The notes below the pieces were generated by a model that was not told where the DNA came from, did not search any database, and was given only the letters and a program-made list of their open reading frames with translations. 64,000 bases of DNA. Source: Stropharia rugosoannulata. Taxonomy: Eukaryota > Basidiomycota > Agaricomycetes > Agaricales > Strophariaceae. The stretch is from the NCBI GenBank assembly GCA_028532985.1, contig JANCIK010000004.1, positions 124,001-188,000 of the forward strand, written 5' to 3'. Each line of letters starts with the position of its first letter. The first letter of the stretch is position 1. Shown piece after piece: positions 1 through 10,327 of this stretch. The position numbers and the translations under genes are program-made.

Positions 1-127
1 TGATGTTCACGGTCCAGGTGGGGTTGATCGCTCGAGTTCAAAGGCGTTAGACCTCTGCCGGCCTTACTAACCCGTGGAACTTTGTGGCTCCGGCAAGCTT
101 TATTTACCTCAAACCGCTGAATTCGCA

Positions 128-330
128 TTATTTGAAACAGATGGCGATCTGTGGCTCCCCCCTTACTGTGCCTCATGGCATCACCGCGGACGATAGCACG
201 TACGTCCGGCTTGATAGATATACCGAAAGGAAGTACTGTCATATCTAACCCATACTTCGTGTTCTTTTATTGAATTAATAGACCTGTAACATCCAGTACA
301 ATGTAAAAAGACGTTGAACACCTAGTGCAT
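128..330 (+). pseudogene. Cytochrome P450 fragment (decayed)
   Basis: This stretch matches, at the DNA level, the exon around the EXXR-to-PERF region of the P450 gene at 23.8-26.3 kb. Both carry an RWR/WRP-type start, a VPHG or VPHS step, ADD(S)TY, then IPKGST and a VSN or ISN segment. Here the reading frame changes between ADDSTY and IPKGST. The following intron and the next short exon (starting TACAATG) are also still recognisable. No heme-binding motif or other P450 exon was found nearby, so this is a relic of a paralogue, not a gene. What is seen is the similarity within this window; decay by ancient duplication is inferred. Confidence 0.6.
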
Positions 331-1063
331 CTTACTAGTGAGACACAAGTTAGCCGCGTTCAGCCTAATCTTTTGTGTGCCCAATTCCAATATATTCCCT
401 TCCCCGACGTGTTCTCCCTGAAAGATACTTGCAACTGGGGCCATACGACCTAGGCAACATGTCGCACATATCTCGCTTTATATTGTCATCAGCAGGTGGC
501 ATTATTTTTAATCTAAAACAGAAGATTCTTGCCATTCTGCTGACAACTCATATATTTTACTATTAATACTAATGCGGATTGCTGTAGGCCTTCGATATCC
601 GGGTTCTACCTAGTAACTGGTGAGCAAGGAAAGCCGATCATGACCGTATACCCGGATTATATCATCTCAGCTTTGGTGTCCTAAGGGGTTTGCGTATACT
701 GAGAAGCTAGGGCCTTGAAGTCTGAAGGAGAAGTCGTTTTTTATTGCAAAGATGAAAGATCACAAATTCCAGTCTTATCTCTCGGTCTCTACCTTAGTAC
801 TAGTACCAGTAATTTGGAAGTACTCTGTAGCAACTCTGTAGTAGTCAACATCATCAAACTCCAGTCAAACTCCATTGTTTGTTCACGTTTTCAAGCACTA
901 TATCAAAGCCATAATTCTTTCAAAACTCGCGTCCATTCACATATCATTCAGAATTTGATTTGAGCAAGATAGCACATGCCGGCGGCTACCCCTTGCTAAC
1001 CCTGGATAAGACATAATTAATTTGATTGGAGAATGGGATTATTCTCACGCATCTCTTTCTATC
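331..1063. other. Intergenic, no gene recognised
   Basis: Short open frames occur but none carries a recognisable motif or a convincing splice pattern. The right end must contain the promoter of the cis-prenyltransferase gene. Confidence 0.5.
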
Positions 1064-2132
1064 ATGCTGCTCCGACGTGGCTTGAGCTGGCTTCAAGACC
1101 AGGTCGTAACTACCGCCCGTAATTTGCTTCTATCTGTACTTGCGTCAGGCCCAATTCCAAAACATGTCGGAATTGTCATGGACGGCAACCGCCGCTACGC
1201 GCGAATGAATCACAAAGCAGTTCATGAAGGGCACAGTGATGGATTTATCGCCTTGCGACGTGTAAGCCGTGTCTAAATCTTATATACCTTGACCATAGTG
1301 AGCTGACTATCATTAGACGCTGGAGATATGCTTTCGGCTTGGGGTCCACTCCGTTTCTACGTATGCTTTCTCGTCCGAAAATTTCAAACGCTCAGAAGAC
1401 GAGGTCGCGGCACTAATGAGATTAGCGGAGGAGAAGCTCATGGAGCTTTGTAAATATGGGTATGAGTTGCCCGAACTACATGATGCAGTTATCAGGCTAA
1501 CTGTTAGGATAGTGACATTCTGAGCGACTATGGCGTTCGTCTTAATGTTGTAGGAAGAAGGGAACTCTTACCGGATAGCGTTCAAGAGGTTGTCCGTAAA
1601 GCAGAGCTTATGACGCGCCATAATAAGCGGTACGCGCGCTAACATATGCGGTACGATGACCTACTAATCATTCCATCGACCAGCTCCATCCTAAATGTCT
1701 GTATGCCTTACACGTCCCGCGAAGAAATGACAGCGGCAATCGAATCGTGTGTCGACAGTGCATCCAAACATGGCCATGAAGACTTGTACGTATTGTATAT
1801 TTTGTTTCTATACACTTATGCATACTCTTTAACAGGTCTATCTCAGAGGAAGACATATATTCTCAGCTGGGTCTATCTTTGGGGGGAAGTCCACCTCTTG
1901 ACATCCTGATTCGAACTAGTGGTGTAAAGCGACTCAGTGATTTCACGCTTTGGCAGGTGAAGCACCCATCGTGTCACTCTGCCTTTCTCATACTTACAAC
2001 TCGATCCAGTGCGTTGATGATATCCAACTTCAGTTCTCGCGAGCGTATTGGCCTGACTTTGGATTTTTCGATTTTTTACTTGTTATCTTGGACTATCAAC
2101 GGAAGGCTTTATCAAAAACGCTTTCCCTGTAA
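1064..2132 (+). CDS. RER2: Dehydrodolichyl diphosphate synthase (cis-prenyltransferase), catalytic subunit
   Basis: The enzyme extends farnesyl diphosphate with isopentenyl diphosphate units in cis, making dolichol precursors for protein glycosylation at the ER. Six exons fit without frame breaks: 1064-1261, 1317-1459, 1513-1629, 1684-1785, 1836-1956 and 2010-2132, giving 267 residues, normal for the family. Visible motifs in order: MDGNRRYAR (substrate pocket with the catalytic Asp), TYAFSSENFKR, VRLNVVGRRELLP, RTSGVKRLSDF and FSRAYWPDFG. A short hydrophobic N-terminus precedes MDGN. No RXG tail is seen at the C-terminus (it ends in LSL), and how it pairs with a NUS1/NgBR-like partner cannot be told from this window. 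The start is the first ATG in the frame; the codons upstream lead only to non-ATG triplets. Family assignment is firm; RER2 versus the paralogue SRT1 is not resolved. Confidence 0.9.
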
Positions 2133-2326
2133 AAGTACAGCTCAATATTTATACGCTAGTCTGCACTATTGTATTCTTAATATCATGAATATCATGGCGG
2201 CCTCCGTCCTACCATGAATCGCGACCAACCAAATTCAAGCCGCCCAGGACGACCTTGTAGAAAATATGAAATGAAGAGAACGAACACCCTAAAGTCTATT
2301 TTCCAACCCAAACAGAAACTCCATCA

Positions 2327-3101
2327 CTAATATATGCCTGGTACAATCATGTATGGTACTTTTTTCGCCCACTGCTCCCACTCGGCACCAAACCGTTTTT
2401 TCAATGCTTTATCCTCATCGTTCATCCTGCCCAAAGTCAAATTTAATGTGCCCAAAATAACCAACAGCGCAAAGCCCGACACCACCAGTTTTCCGAGTAG
2501 TAAGTTCCATAGGCCAGATTGAAGGACCCATGACCCGGCCCCGAATTGCCACAGAAACCAGCCTGGGTGTGAAATAAGGAGGCCTGTGTAGCTTGGGTGG
2601 CGAACAACTGAGTAAGGCCCTCCGGTGACGAGCTGGTGGTCTGCCTGGATGCTGGCCTCGAAGCGGAAAAATTTGCCTAGGTAGCGAAAGGTCACCACTC
2701 TGATGAGCGTGCCTACAATCATCATCAGGCCACCAAGCAGTGTAACTGGCGACAGGCGCAGCTTGGCTGCGTTGCCGCCCTTAAAAAGGAATACTCTGAA
2801 GACGAGCTTCGACAAGGGGGCGTCTGGATAATTTGCGGCGACGATCAAACCAACTTCGGATAACCCCGCGAAAAGTTGCATAGACTAGTTGGTAACTTCA
2901 GTAACCTGCGGACAGGATGAGGGAGGACAGCTATATAATACTTACTGTCGCATATGTGGGCAGTACTTGGGTGTACCATGACTTGTTGAGAGCCTTTTTT
3001 GAAAATTTCTCAGAGTCCGCGGGAGCTGGGTTGGGTGAAGTAATACATCTCTTGAAAGCAAGAGAGAAAAGGATGACTAAAGGTATCTTTGCGAGGGACA
3101 T
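2327..3101 (-). CDS. Isoprenylcysteine carboxyl methyltransferase-like membrane protein (copy 1)
   Basis: Members of the ICMT family use S-adenosylmethionine to methyl-esterify the C-terminal prenylcysteine of farnesylated proteins at the ER. Two exons fit: 2946-3101 (start ATG, MSLAKIPLV) and 2327-2884, joined by a GTAAGT...CTAG intron, for 237 residues. The protein has several hydrophobic segments and the family signature GPYSVVRHPSYTG at about two thirds of its length, followed by a W-x-x-W-x-x-x-VP tail (EWEQWAKKVPY). It is a tandem twin of the gene at 3366-4141: same strand, same length, intron at the same codon. The exact substrate is unknown. In mushrooms, small farnesylated pheromones need this methylation, but many ICMT-like paralogues are uncharacterised. 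Confidence 0.86.
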
Positions 3102-3365
3102 GTCGATCTGTCTGACAAGTTCGATATTCTCTGTCTCTTTTTATCTGTCGCCATATGTTTTTATGGGAAAATTCGCAGTCAGATTCACAGTGGGAATTTC
3201 TGAGAAGGACTGCTGACTATCTGTCAGTTTGTTCCACCCATGGAGGTAGTATTTCAAAGGCTAACAGATTATATGTAATTTGTAACTGTCAAGTACATAA
3301 TATGTAGGTATAAAGTAATTCCTCGCATATGAAAGGAAGGGAAGCAATAATAAGTACAATTTAAA

Positions 3366-4141
3366 TCAATACACGCCCGGAATAACTGCATAAGGTACCT
3401 CCTGATACCACTCCTCCCATTGCGCCCCAAATTTTTGTCGCAATACGTCGTCTTCTCGGGACATTCTTCCCAGCGTCACGATCAGCGCGGGAAGGAGGCC
3501 GATGACGATGTATATCGCCAAGAGCAAAATGCCTGTGTAAGAAGTCATTATCCCACACTCCCTCATCCACGAGCCTGGGGCAAAGGTCCATAGGAACCAG
3601 CCGAGATTGGCGAGCAGCATGCCAGTATAACTCGGATGCCGAACGTAGGCGTACGGCCCGCTCGTGATGAGCTCGTGGTTCTTCTGAATGCTGATATCAA
3701 AGCGGAAAAATCTGCCCAATTCGCGGTACGTCCATATCCGAATACGGGAACCCGCGATCCACAAGAAGGCACCGAGGAGAGACAGGGAGTTGACGGACAG
3801 CTGGTGCGGGTTGCCGCCCGGTAGTACGAGCACGGCGAGCAATTTCTGCGCTACAGGTGATGAGGGAAACGCAAGGGCGGCGAGGATCATAATTTCGGCG
3901 GCCGCAAAGGCAAGCTGCCCGCCCTGGATGAGAGGAGTGGTGTTAGAGAACGGCAGAACAGGTGGTGATCTCTCAGTTGTCTTACCCGAGTAAATGTTAA
4001 GCGGTACTTCCTGATCCCTGGGAAGTCGATGGCGATGGATTCTACGACCTCATCTTTTGCAGGGGGGGCGTGCGGGGGCGTAAGCATCGCCCTGAATTCG
4101 AGTGCGAGCAGAAAGATGAGCGGAATCTTGTATAGAGACAT
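3366..4141 (-). CDS. Isoprenylcysteine carboxyl methyltransferase-like membrane protein (copy 2)
   Basis: Tandem paralogue of the gene just downstream on the same strand. Exons 3986-4141 (MSLYKIPLIFLL start) and 3366-3923 join in phase 0 after a Thr-Arg codon pair through a GTAAGA...CCAG intron. The product is 237 residues, exactly the length of copy 1. It carries GPYAYVRHPSYTG, the ICMT signature for AdoMet and substrate binding, an upstream RELGRFFRF block and the C-terminal QWEEWYQEVPYAVIPG. Several membrane-spanning stretches are evident, as expected for an ER enzyme. About 265 bp separate the two genes, so each probably has its own promoter. Methyltransferase activity is inferred from family membership, and the physiological substrate is not known. 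Confidence 0.88.
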
Positions 4142-4379
4142 CGTTGGCGCTCCAGGGTAAGAAAAGAGGGCTAACTAGACGTCGGGCTGGCAACCACCTC
4201 GCATTTTTTGGCCCTGTTTTATGCATCAGCCCAGTGTCTATTTTCCGAACAGTGCCTGTCCGCTTCCGTACACCAAAGTCTTCAAGGAGTAAGTCTGAGT
4301 TTGTGAACAGTACTCCATAGGTAATCGCGGAGCTAAGGGATCGGCACATCTGGTCCAATGGGTCATCAAATCTTTGGAG

Positions 4380-4520
4380 CAAATTTCAATGTCACGCATT
4401 TTTCCAGGTCCACTAAACCAGTGCCGGTCACCTTTATTAGACTGGAAGGCGCTGTCCCGATGGCCCAGCTCCCGGAGTACATGAATAACTCGGATCAGAG
4501 AGAAACCGAAGAGTAAAGCA
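4380..4520 (-). pseudogene. Possible relic of a third ICMT-like copy
   Basis: The minus strand reads LIRVIHVLRELG, then a stretch with a Gln and a Gly-Pro (SGPG). This order recalls LIRVVTFRYLG...GGPY of copy 1 and the RELG of copy 2. No RHPSYTG signature or exon structure follows. The match is short and weak, so this is only a candidate remnant of the same tandem array. Confidence 0.28.
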
Positions 4521-4904
4521 GATTCGTCGTAGGTGTAACTGAATGTACGCCGTGTCCAAAGAGGGTGAAGGTGGTCGCCTTTTCCACAAAAGCTCAACAC
4601 GAGGCTGGAAAACACTCAGAAGCGACCGATGCGTCGGCTACTAGCTTGCAACCAAGAATTACCAGTGCCACGGAGTTGACGACTGCTGACATTCAGGTGG
4701 GAAAACAGTGTATAACTGAGCGAATATCATGTCATGTCTGTCAGGAGCCAACAATCAGGTAAGGCTCGGAAATAAGTAGCTGCCAATTTGGAGATCAAAC
4801 ACCATGAGGCACAACGTGTTTCTGCAAAGCCGATAATCTATGCGGTAGAAGCTGATGCAATGAGGTAAGATAAGTGCTTACAATACAATAATTAAATATA
4901 TAGC

Positions 4905-5766
4905 TTATGCGTTTGGGAATTCTTCTCGCTTAGCTCGCGCGACACGTTCCTCCATCTCAGCTTCGTGCAGCAACGCTTGCGCCCACAGAGTGATACCGCC
5001 CTTGGCATAGGCCCGCTCTACACGGCGCTGAGCCTCTTCAGGCGTCCATTCCTTTTCGTCTAACATGAGCGGGGTATAAACAACGTGCTCTGCTTGTTGC
5101 TCTGACGCTTCGGGCTCAGGCCGTAACCGAGAGGTGAGGGTAGGAAGCGACCTCCACATGAAAGAACGCATCTTGTGCCCGAATTCCCGAGCCTGATAAA
5201 GTGACTAGTGTTCAAAATAGAAAAGACCCAGAAAGGACAAACGGGGTACATACATCGTGTACATCCATGGTCGTTCGGATAGTCCAAACAAGTCCACCCG
5301 CGCTTGCCATGACCAGAGCAGTTGCAATGCCGAACGCCTTGAGTGCCATAAGGCCTGAACTCATGTTCATGTGCGACATTGCCGACATCATTTCGCCTGC
5401 ACCCGGTGCTTCCAGTTCCTCCCGAAGCGATGTAACAACCGGTTCAGATGTAGAGGCTGTAGACATCGATGCTGCAGACGGTTGTGGGAGACGTGCTCCA
5501 GCGTTGGCATTCCGCGGCGGAGGGGAAACAGAATTTTTTAGAGACATTCGAGCTGGACCGCGTTTACGGAGCAAGAGTAAGGGTATAGCCCCCAGCACGA
5601 GAGATGTGCCGACAAACTATTGCACGGATGGTAAGTCGTCGCGGATCACGATGGTTATGAAGGGAATTACAGCAGATACAGGCACCCATAAGGGAACCTT
5701 CGTTAATTTTTCTTTCGTCGGCTGTTCTGAAGAGTCAGACCCTGCGCCTTGTGGCGACGTGGACAT
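4905..5766 (-). CDS. TMEM242-like mitochondrial membrane protein
   Basis: Three exons fit: 5650-5766 (ATG, MSTSPQGAGS), 5254-5616 and 4905-5192, for 255 residues. The first intron is short (33 nt, GTGATC...AATAG), which is near the lower limit and should be checked. The first hydrophobic segment follows KVPLWVPVSAV. A second one lies in LKAFGIATALVMASAGG and is followed by VHDAREFGHKMRSFMWRSLPTL. This second block matches the order of features in animal TMEM242 (membrane segment, V-H-x-x-x-[ED]F-x-x-KM, then a Pro-Thr step). TMEM242 assists assembly of the ATP synthase c-ring in animals. The C-terminal third is charged and helical (Glu/Arg rich) and is longer than in animals. Function is inferred from this similarity only. 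Confidence 0.66.
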
Positions 5767-7478
5767 GAGTGGTGGCAGCGCGAAACCAGCAAACTCGCGT
5801 GCTGATTGCGATTATTTGTTATCGCGTTTGTTTTCAATCTGGTGTAAACAAAAAGCTGTGCACACTGCACTTGAACTCAACTTCAATAAACTGAGCAAGC
5901 TACTTGAGCGTCTCAGCCCAATCCAATAATCGACAATATCATTATGGTATAGGTAAAAGAAATCCCTTCAGAGACTAAATATTACTAGACATATTCAGCC
6001 TAGGGCGGCGATAAAGGGGATATACTTTTTTTCTTGACAAAATACCAACAAAATACGATACTTGCTGTGGCTTGATGCAAGCCTGATTTTGCTCCGTCAA
6101 GCAAACCTACGCGAACTGAATGAATACTTAACAAATCTCTCGAGGCGCCATTTTGAGACACGGTTAGCAAAATCCCGAGGTTACCAGGGTCTGAGTCGAC
6201 GCTAGCGACAACCTTAGTGTCCATGATGCGTGGCAGACCCTGGTACTATATGTACCTACCACGCATTTCTTCGTTGATTCCGAGCCAAAAGGCACGTTTT
6301 TGAATTATGTACATGAAATAGACTCTCCTAACTGCTTAGAAGCTCCCGGTATTTAATTTATACAGTGGCTAGCGTGTCCATCGGTTTGCCATCGGTTAAA
6401 GCGGACACGTAGAGGGCGTTTTAAAGTCGTTTACCAAGTGCTAAATCGCAGTCTTCGTCGACTTATGTTCAAGTATGCCAATTCAATCGATGTAATTCAC
6501 AGCCTCAAAACAAAAGGAGGTTCTTCGAGGGTCTATACAGAAGACGCGGCTAAAATCATCAATCAAACACGCCACTTGTGAATACCGGTACTGTAAGCTA
6601 AGCGGACACAACAAAGTTCAAACAGGTCTTGTTAAAAACTATGAGTATTGAAAGAAGGCCTCATTAAGTTGGTTGAAGTAGTTGTTGAGCTTACCAACGT
6701 ATAATTGCAGTACCAGTGATGTAAATGTGACATGTGAAGTCGATGCTTGATGGTCATGGCATATCATGTACTATGTTTAGTACTCGCGCCAGAGCTGACA
6801 TTCCTTTCCTCACTCTGGAAACATAAAAGGTATATGTTTTAGACCTGAAGCAAGCTTGATTTATTTGAATTTGCATCGTATTAGTACTTATTTTGGGTAT
6901 AGTTGCGATGATTTCAGAGCGTGAGCACGAAAACGGCATTTCGGCACCAAGAAGTTCGAGTCCTTCTCTTTCACCAACAGGGACTGCGCCCCACAAAAGG
7001 TTTGATGATCAACACACCATAGATAGCCGTGTGAATCAAGGCTATAGCTGTAAAACTTTGTCATTGGCTACCTTATCCCCATCGCGAACGTGCGCACTCT
7101 GCAGTAGTAGGAAGGCCGTTCGGGGCTAAATCAATCTGCGTCAGTTTACACCTCCACCACTAACCCGGAGTGAAGTTGAGCCAGAATTTTTCCATAAATT
7201 TTTGAAACTTTATGCATTACAGTGTGGTAGTAACAGTACATGCTGTTTATTCAGAGAGAAAACCATAGAGTCACATCGAATATATCTCCATAAAAGTGCC
7301 ATAACGCAGCCCGTCCCTGTAATACTCACTACATGCTAGTCTAATCTTGAGGCAACATCCATATACGTGGCTAATCAATCATTTTTCCAAATTAAGCTGT
7401 ACTTAAAGAAAGAAGGGCCGCCCTTCTACCCCTTTGCACTCAGTTCCTGGGACGCCCCACTGTCCTACTATTACCGTC
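5767..7478. other. Intergenic, no gene recognised
   Basis: About 1.7 kb between the divergently transcribed TMEM242-like gene (-) and phosphate transporter gene (+). It should contain both promoters. Small open frames show no family motif or splice pattern that I can support. Confidence 0.5.
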
Positions 7479-9632
7479 ATGTCATTGAACTACACAAAGG
7501 GCGGCTCTGACTACGGACTCCATGTACATGCAGATGGAAAAACTGTGCCGAAGATGAGCACAGGCTACACCCTAGACAATCGTCGTCGTGTAGCACTGGC
7601 AGAGGTGGATAACGCCACTTTCTCGTACGAAGCTTATTCCGTTACACTCCACCCCATATCCATATCTAACAATACTTTGTAGTATATTTCACGCCAAAGT
7701 CTGCATTGTTGCAGCGATCGGGTTCTTCACAGATGCGTATGTAGAGACGTTAGCGCTCGCCGTATGATAGCCGAACTAAAAAGGCAAAAGATATGACATA
7801 TTCGCCATCAATATTGCGTCCACAATGCTTGCATATGTATATTACTCCAGTAGGACGTTGTTTACGTTATTCCCTTAAACATCCCTTCTGAATACAACTT
7901 GCAGGTTCGAATTTACCCGCGCACGCGGATCTCGGTGTCAAAGTGGCGACTCCCGTTGGCACTGTATTCGGCCAGTTGATTTTTGGATGGCTCGCAGATA
8001 TCTATGGGAGAAAGAGAATGTGTGAGTTGTACAAAGCGCAAAGTGTCACATATATATTAATTCTGTTTTCTGAACTCATTCCCGGGTTAAAGATGGTATC
8101 GAGCTAATGATAATAGTAACAGCAACCTTTGCCCAGGCGGTTTCTGGTAGTGCGCCTGCAGTGAACATTATCGGCGTGTTGGTGGTGTGGCGCTTCCTTG
8201 TAAAGAATCTTCTCCTATGCATGCATATGAGAAAAACTAACCGACAATATTCAGCTCGGTATAGGAATAGGAGGAGACTATCCTTTGAGCGCCGTGATTT
8301 GTTCAGAGTTTGCATCTACCAGAATACGTGGGCGCATGATTGCTTCTGTCACCGCTGCCCAACCATGGGGAAATTTCGGTGGGTGTTCAAGTTGTAAGCC
8401 AGCGGATAACGTATAAAATGTATATCCCTTCAGCATCTGCTCTAGTCGCGTTTATCATTACGGTAGCCTATAAGGAGAATATCCTTAACTCACCGTCGGC
8501 GCTGCACATCCACACCATTGACAAGATGTGGCGGCTCCTCATAGGTTTAGGCGCCGTACCCGGAGCTGTCGCTTTGTATTTTCGCTTGACCATTCCGGAA
8601 ACACCGCGATTTACTATGGACATCGAGCGAAACTTAGATCAAGCTACTAGTGACATACAAGCCGTACTTTCAGGGAGGAGGGCACGCGTAGACAACGACG
8701 CATTCATCCAGCGGATCGACACTCCGAGGGCGACATGGGCGGACTTTCGCAGGCACTTTGGGGAGTGGGAGAACTTCAAGGTACTCTTCGGCACGGCGTA
8801 CTCCTGGTTTTCGATTGATGCCAGTTCTTCCCCTACTTTCTCCAAGTTTACCGTTGAGCTGATGCCTACCTTCAGATAGCTTTTTATGGGCTTGGCCTCA
8901 ATTCAGGTATCGTTTTACAAGCAATTGGATTCGGAACTCCCAAGACGACTGGACTTCAACAAGTCTATGATAACTTGAGCAACATCTGTGTTGGAAACGT
9001 AATTCTCGCTGTAGGGGGGCTTATCCCTGGAATATACTTCACTATCTTTTTCATTGATAAATGGGGCCGCAAGCCTATACAGCTCTTGGGATTTATCGCC
9101 TTGACTATCATCTTTTGCATAATCGGTGCGCTGTGGCATGTAATCTGGGATCACCGACTAACCCTAACATCATTTTCTGAAGGTTTCGGATACGACAAGT
9201 TGACCGCTACGCCTGCAGCTAGCAAGGCGTTTGTCTTTTTCTACTGTTTGGCCAACTTCTTCTCAAATTTTGGACCAAACGCGATAGTATTTATTGTACC
9301 TGGTGAGGTTTTCCCGACGCGCTACCGCTCAACGGCGCATGGAATATCCGCTGCATCAGGAAAGCTCGGCGCAGTTATAGCGCAGGTGGGCTTCAGCCAA
9401 CTCAAAGACATCGGGGGGCCCAACAAGTTCGTAAAACATATGTACGTTCAATTAGTTGGATCACACGAAAATGAAGGTTATAACTTGCATTCGGGACCCA
9501 AGTCTTGAGATCTTCGCGTTTTTTATGATGACAGGAATATTCTCGACGCTTTTGATCCCCGAGACTATGGGAAAATCATTGGAAGTCCTTTCCAATGAGG
9601 ACCAAGAAGAATTTATCAAAGGTCGGTTGTAA
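7479..9632 (+). CDS. PHO84: Inorganic phosphate:H+ symporter, PHO84 type (MFS)
   Basis: Plasma-membrane symporter of the major facilitator superfamily, phosphate:H+ symporter family; about 530 residues over roughly nine exons. Signatures in order: [45 protein letters not shown], the [13 protein letters not shown] loop, [14 protein letters not shown] between helices 2 and 3, [13 protein letters not shown] (the family hallmark GGDYPLS), [17 protein letters not shown], then [18 protein letters not shown], the [20 protein letters not shown] block, and [19 protein letters not shown] near the end. The start at 7479 gives a short polar N-terminus; another in-frame start lies only at a non-ATG codon. 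One intron (about 8821-8877) has an ambiguous donor: either GC-AG keeping IDIAFYG or GT-AG giving IDATFYG. No disabling change is visible. Such genes are usually induced by phosphate starvation, but I did not identify PHO4-type sites. Confidence 0.9.
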
Positions 9633-10327
9633 ACATAAATATCATGGATCGTCAATTGACGGTCGCTCAACTTATCAGGTAGGACTGATATATAAGGACT
9701 ACTGGTATAACTGTATATTTCCTCAGGCTTCATTTACTAGTAGATTTTGTAAAGGTTATTTGGGCTACTACAGTATATTACAACGACTATATGTGGCTTA
9801 CAACGTGAATCTACACAACGACTTTACTGGTTCCAGAGAATTTTATGAGATTGGATCTATCTTTGGTTCTTGCGTTTATACGCATATTGTTCTAGAATCT
9901 TCTGGTCGTGCTTCGAGTTAACTAATGTTGTACACTATGGTAACACTGTGAAAACCCCGAAAGATATCAGTGAGATTCAATCAAAACCTCTATTGGGAAC
10001 GACAATCTATACTACACGGATGACTACTAACTACAAACTTTATTGAGTCAGAAAACGACGTGAGCAACAGGGGAATGCATATATATGTAAATAGGGTAGT
10101 ACAGTGATAGGATTGCAATGCGAGTATCGTGTTTTCGATGGCATAGATGATAAATAGTATATGGGAGTATGCCGGGGAGTGGTGAGTATATTAGTCCAGC
10201 CACGCTTGTATAGGTGTCCGATCCTATGGGATAACCAATGAATGAAAGAAATAAGAAGCAAAAAATGAAGCATATAATGAAAACAAGGAAACGGGAGCGC
10301 AACACCAACCAGACTGTCACCACTCAT
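9633..10327. other. Convergent intergenic region
   Basis: Lies between the 3' ends of the phosphate transporter (+) and SKN7 (-). AT-rich, with nothing coding that I can support. It must hold both 3' untranslated regions and terminators. Confidence 0.5.
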
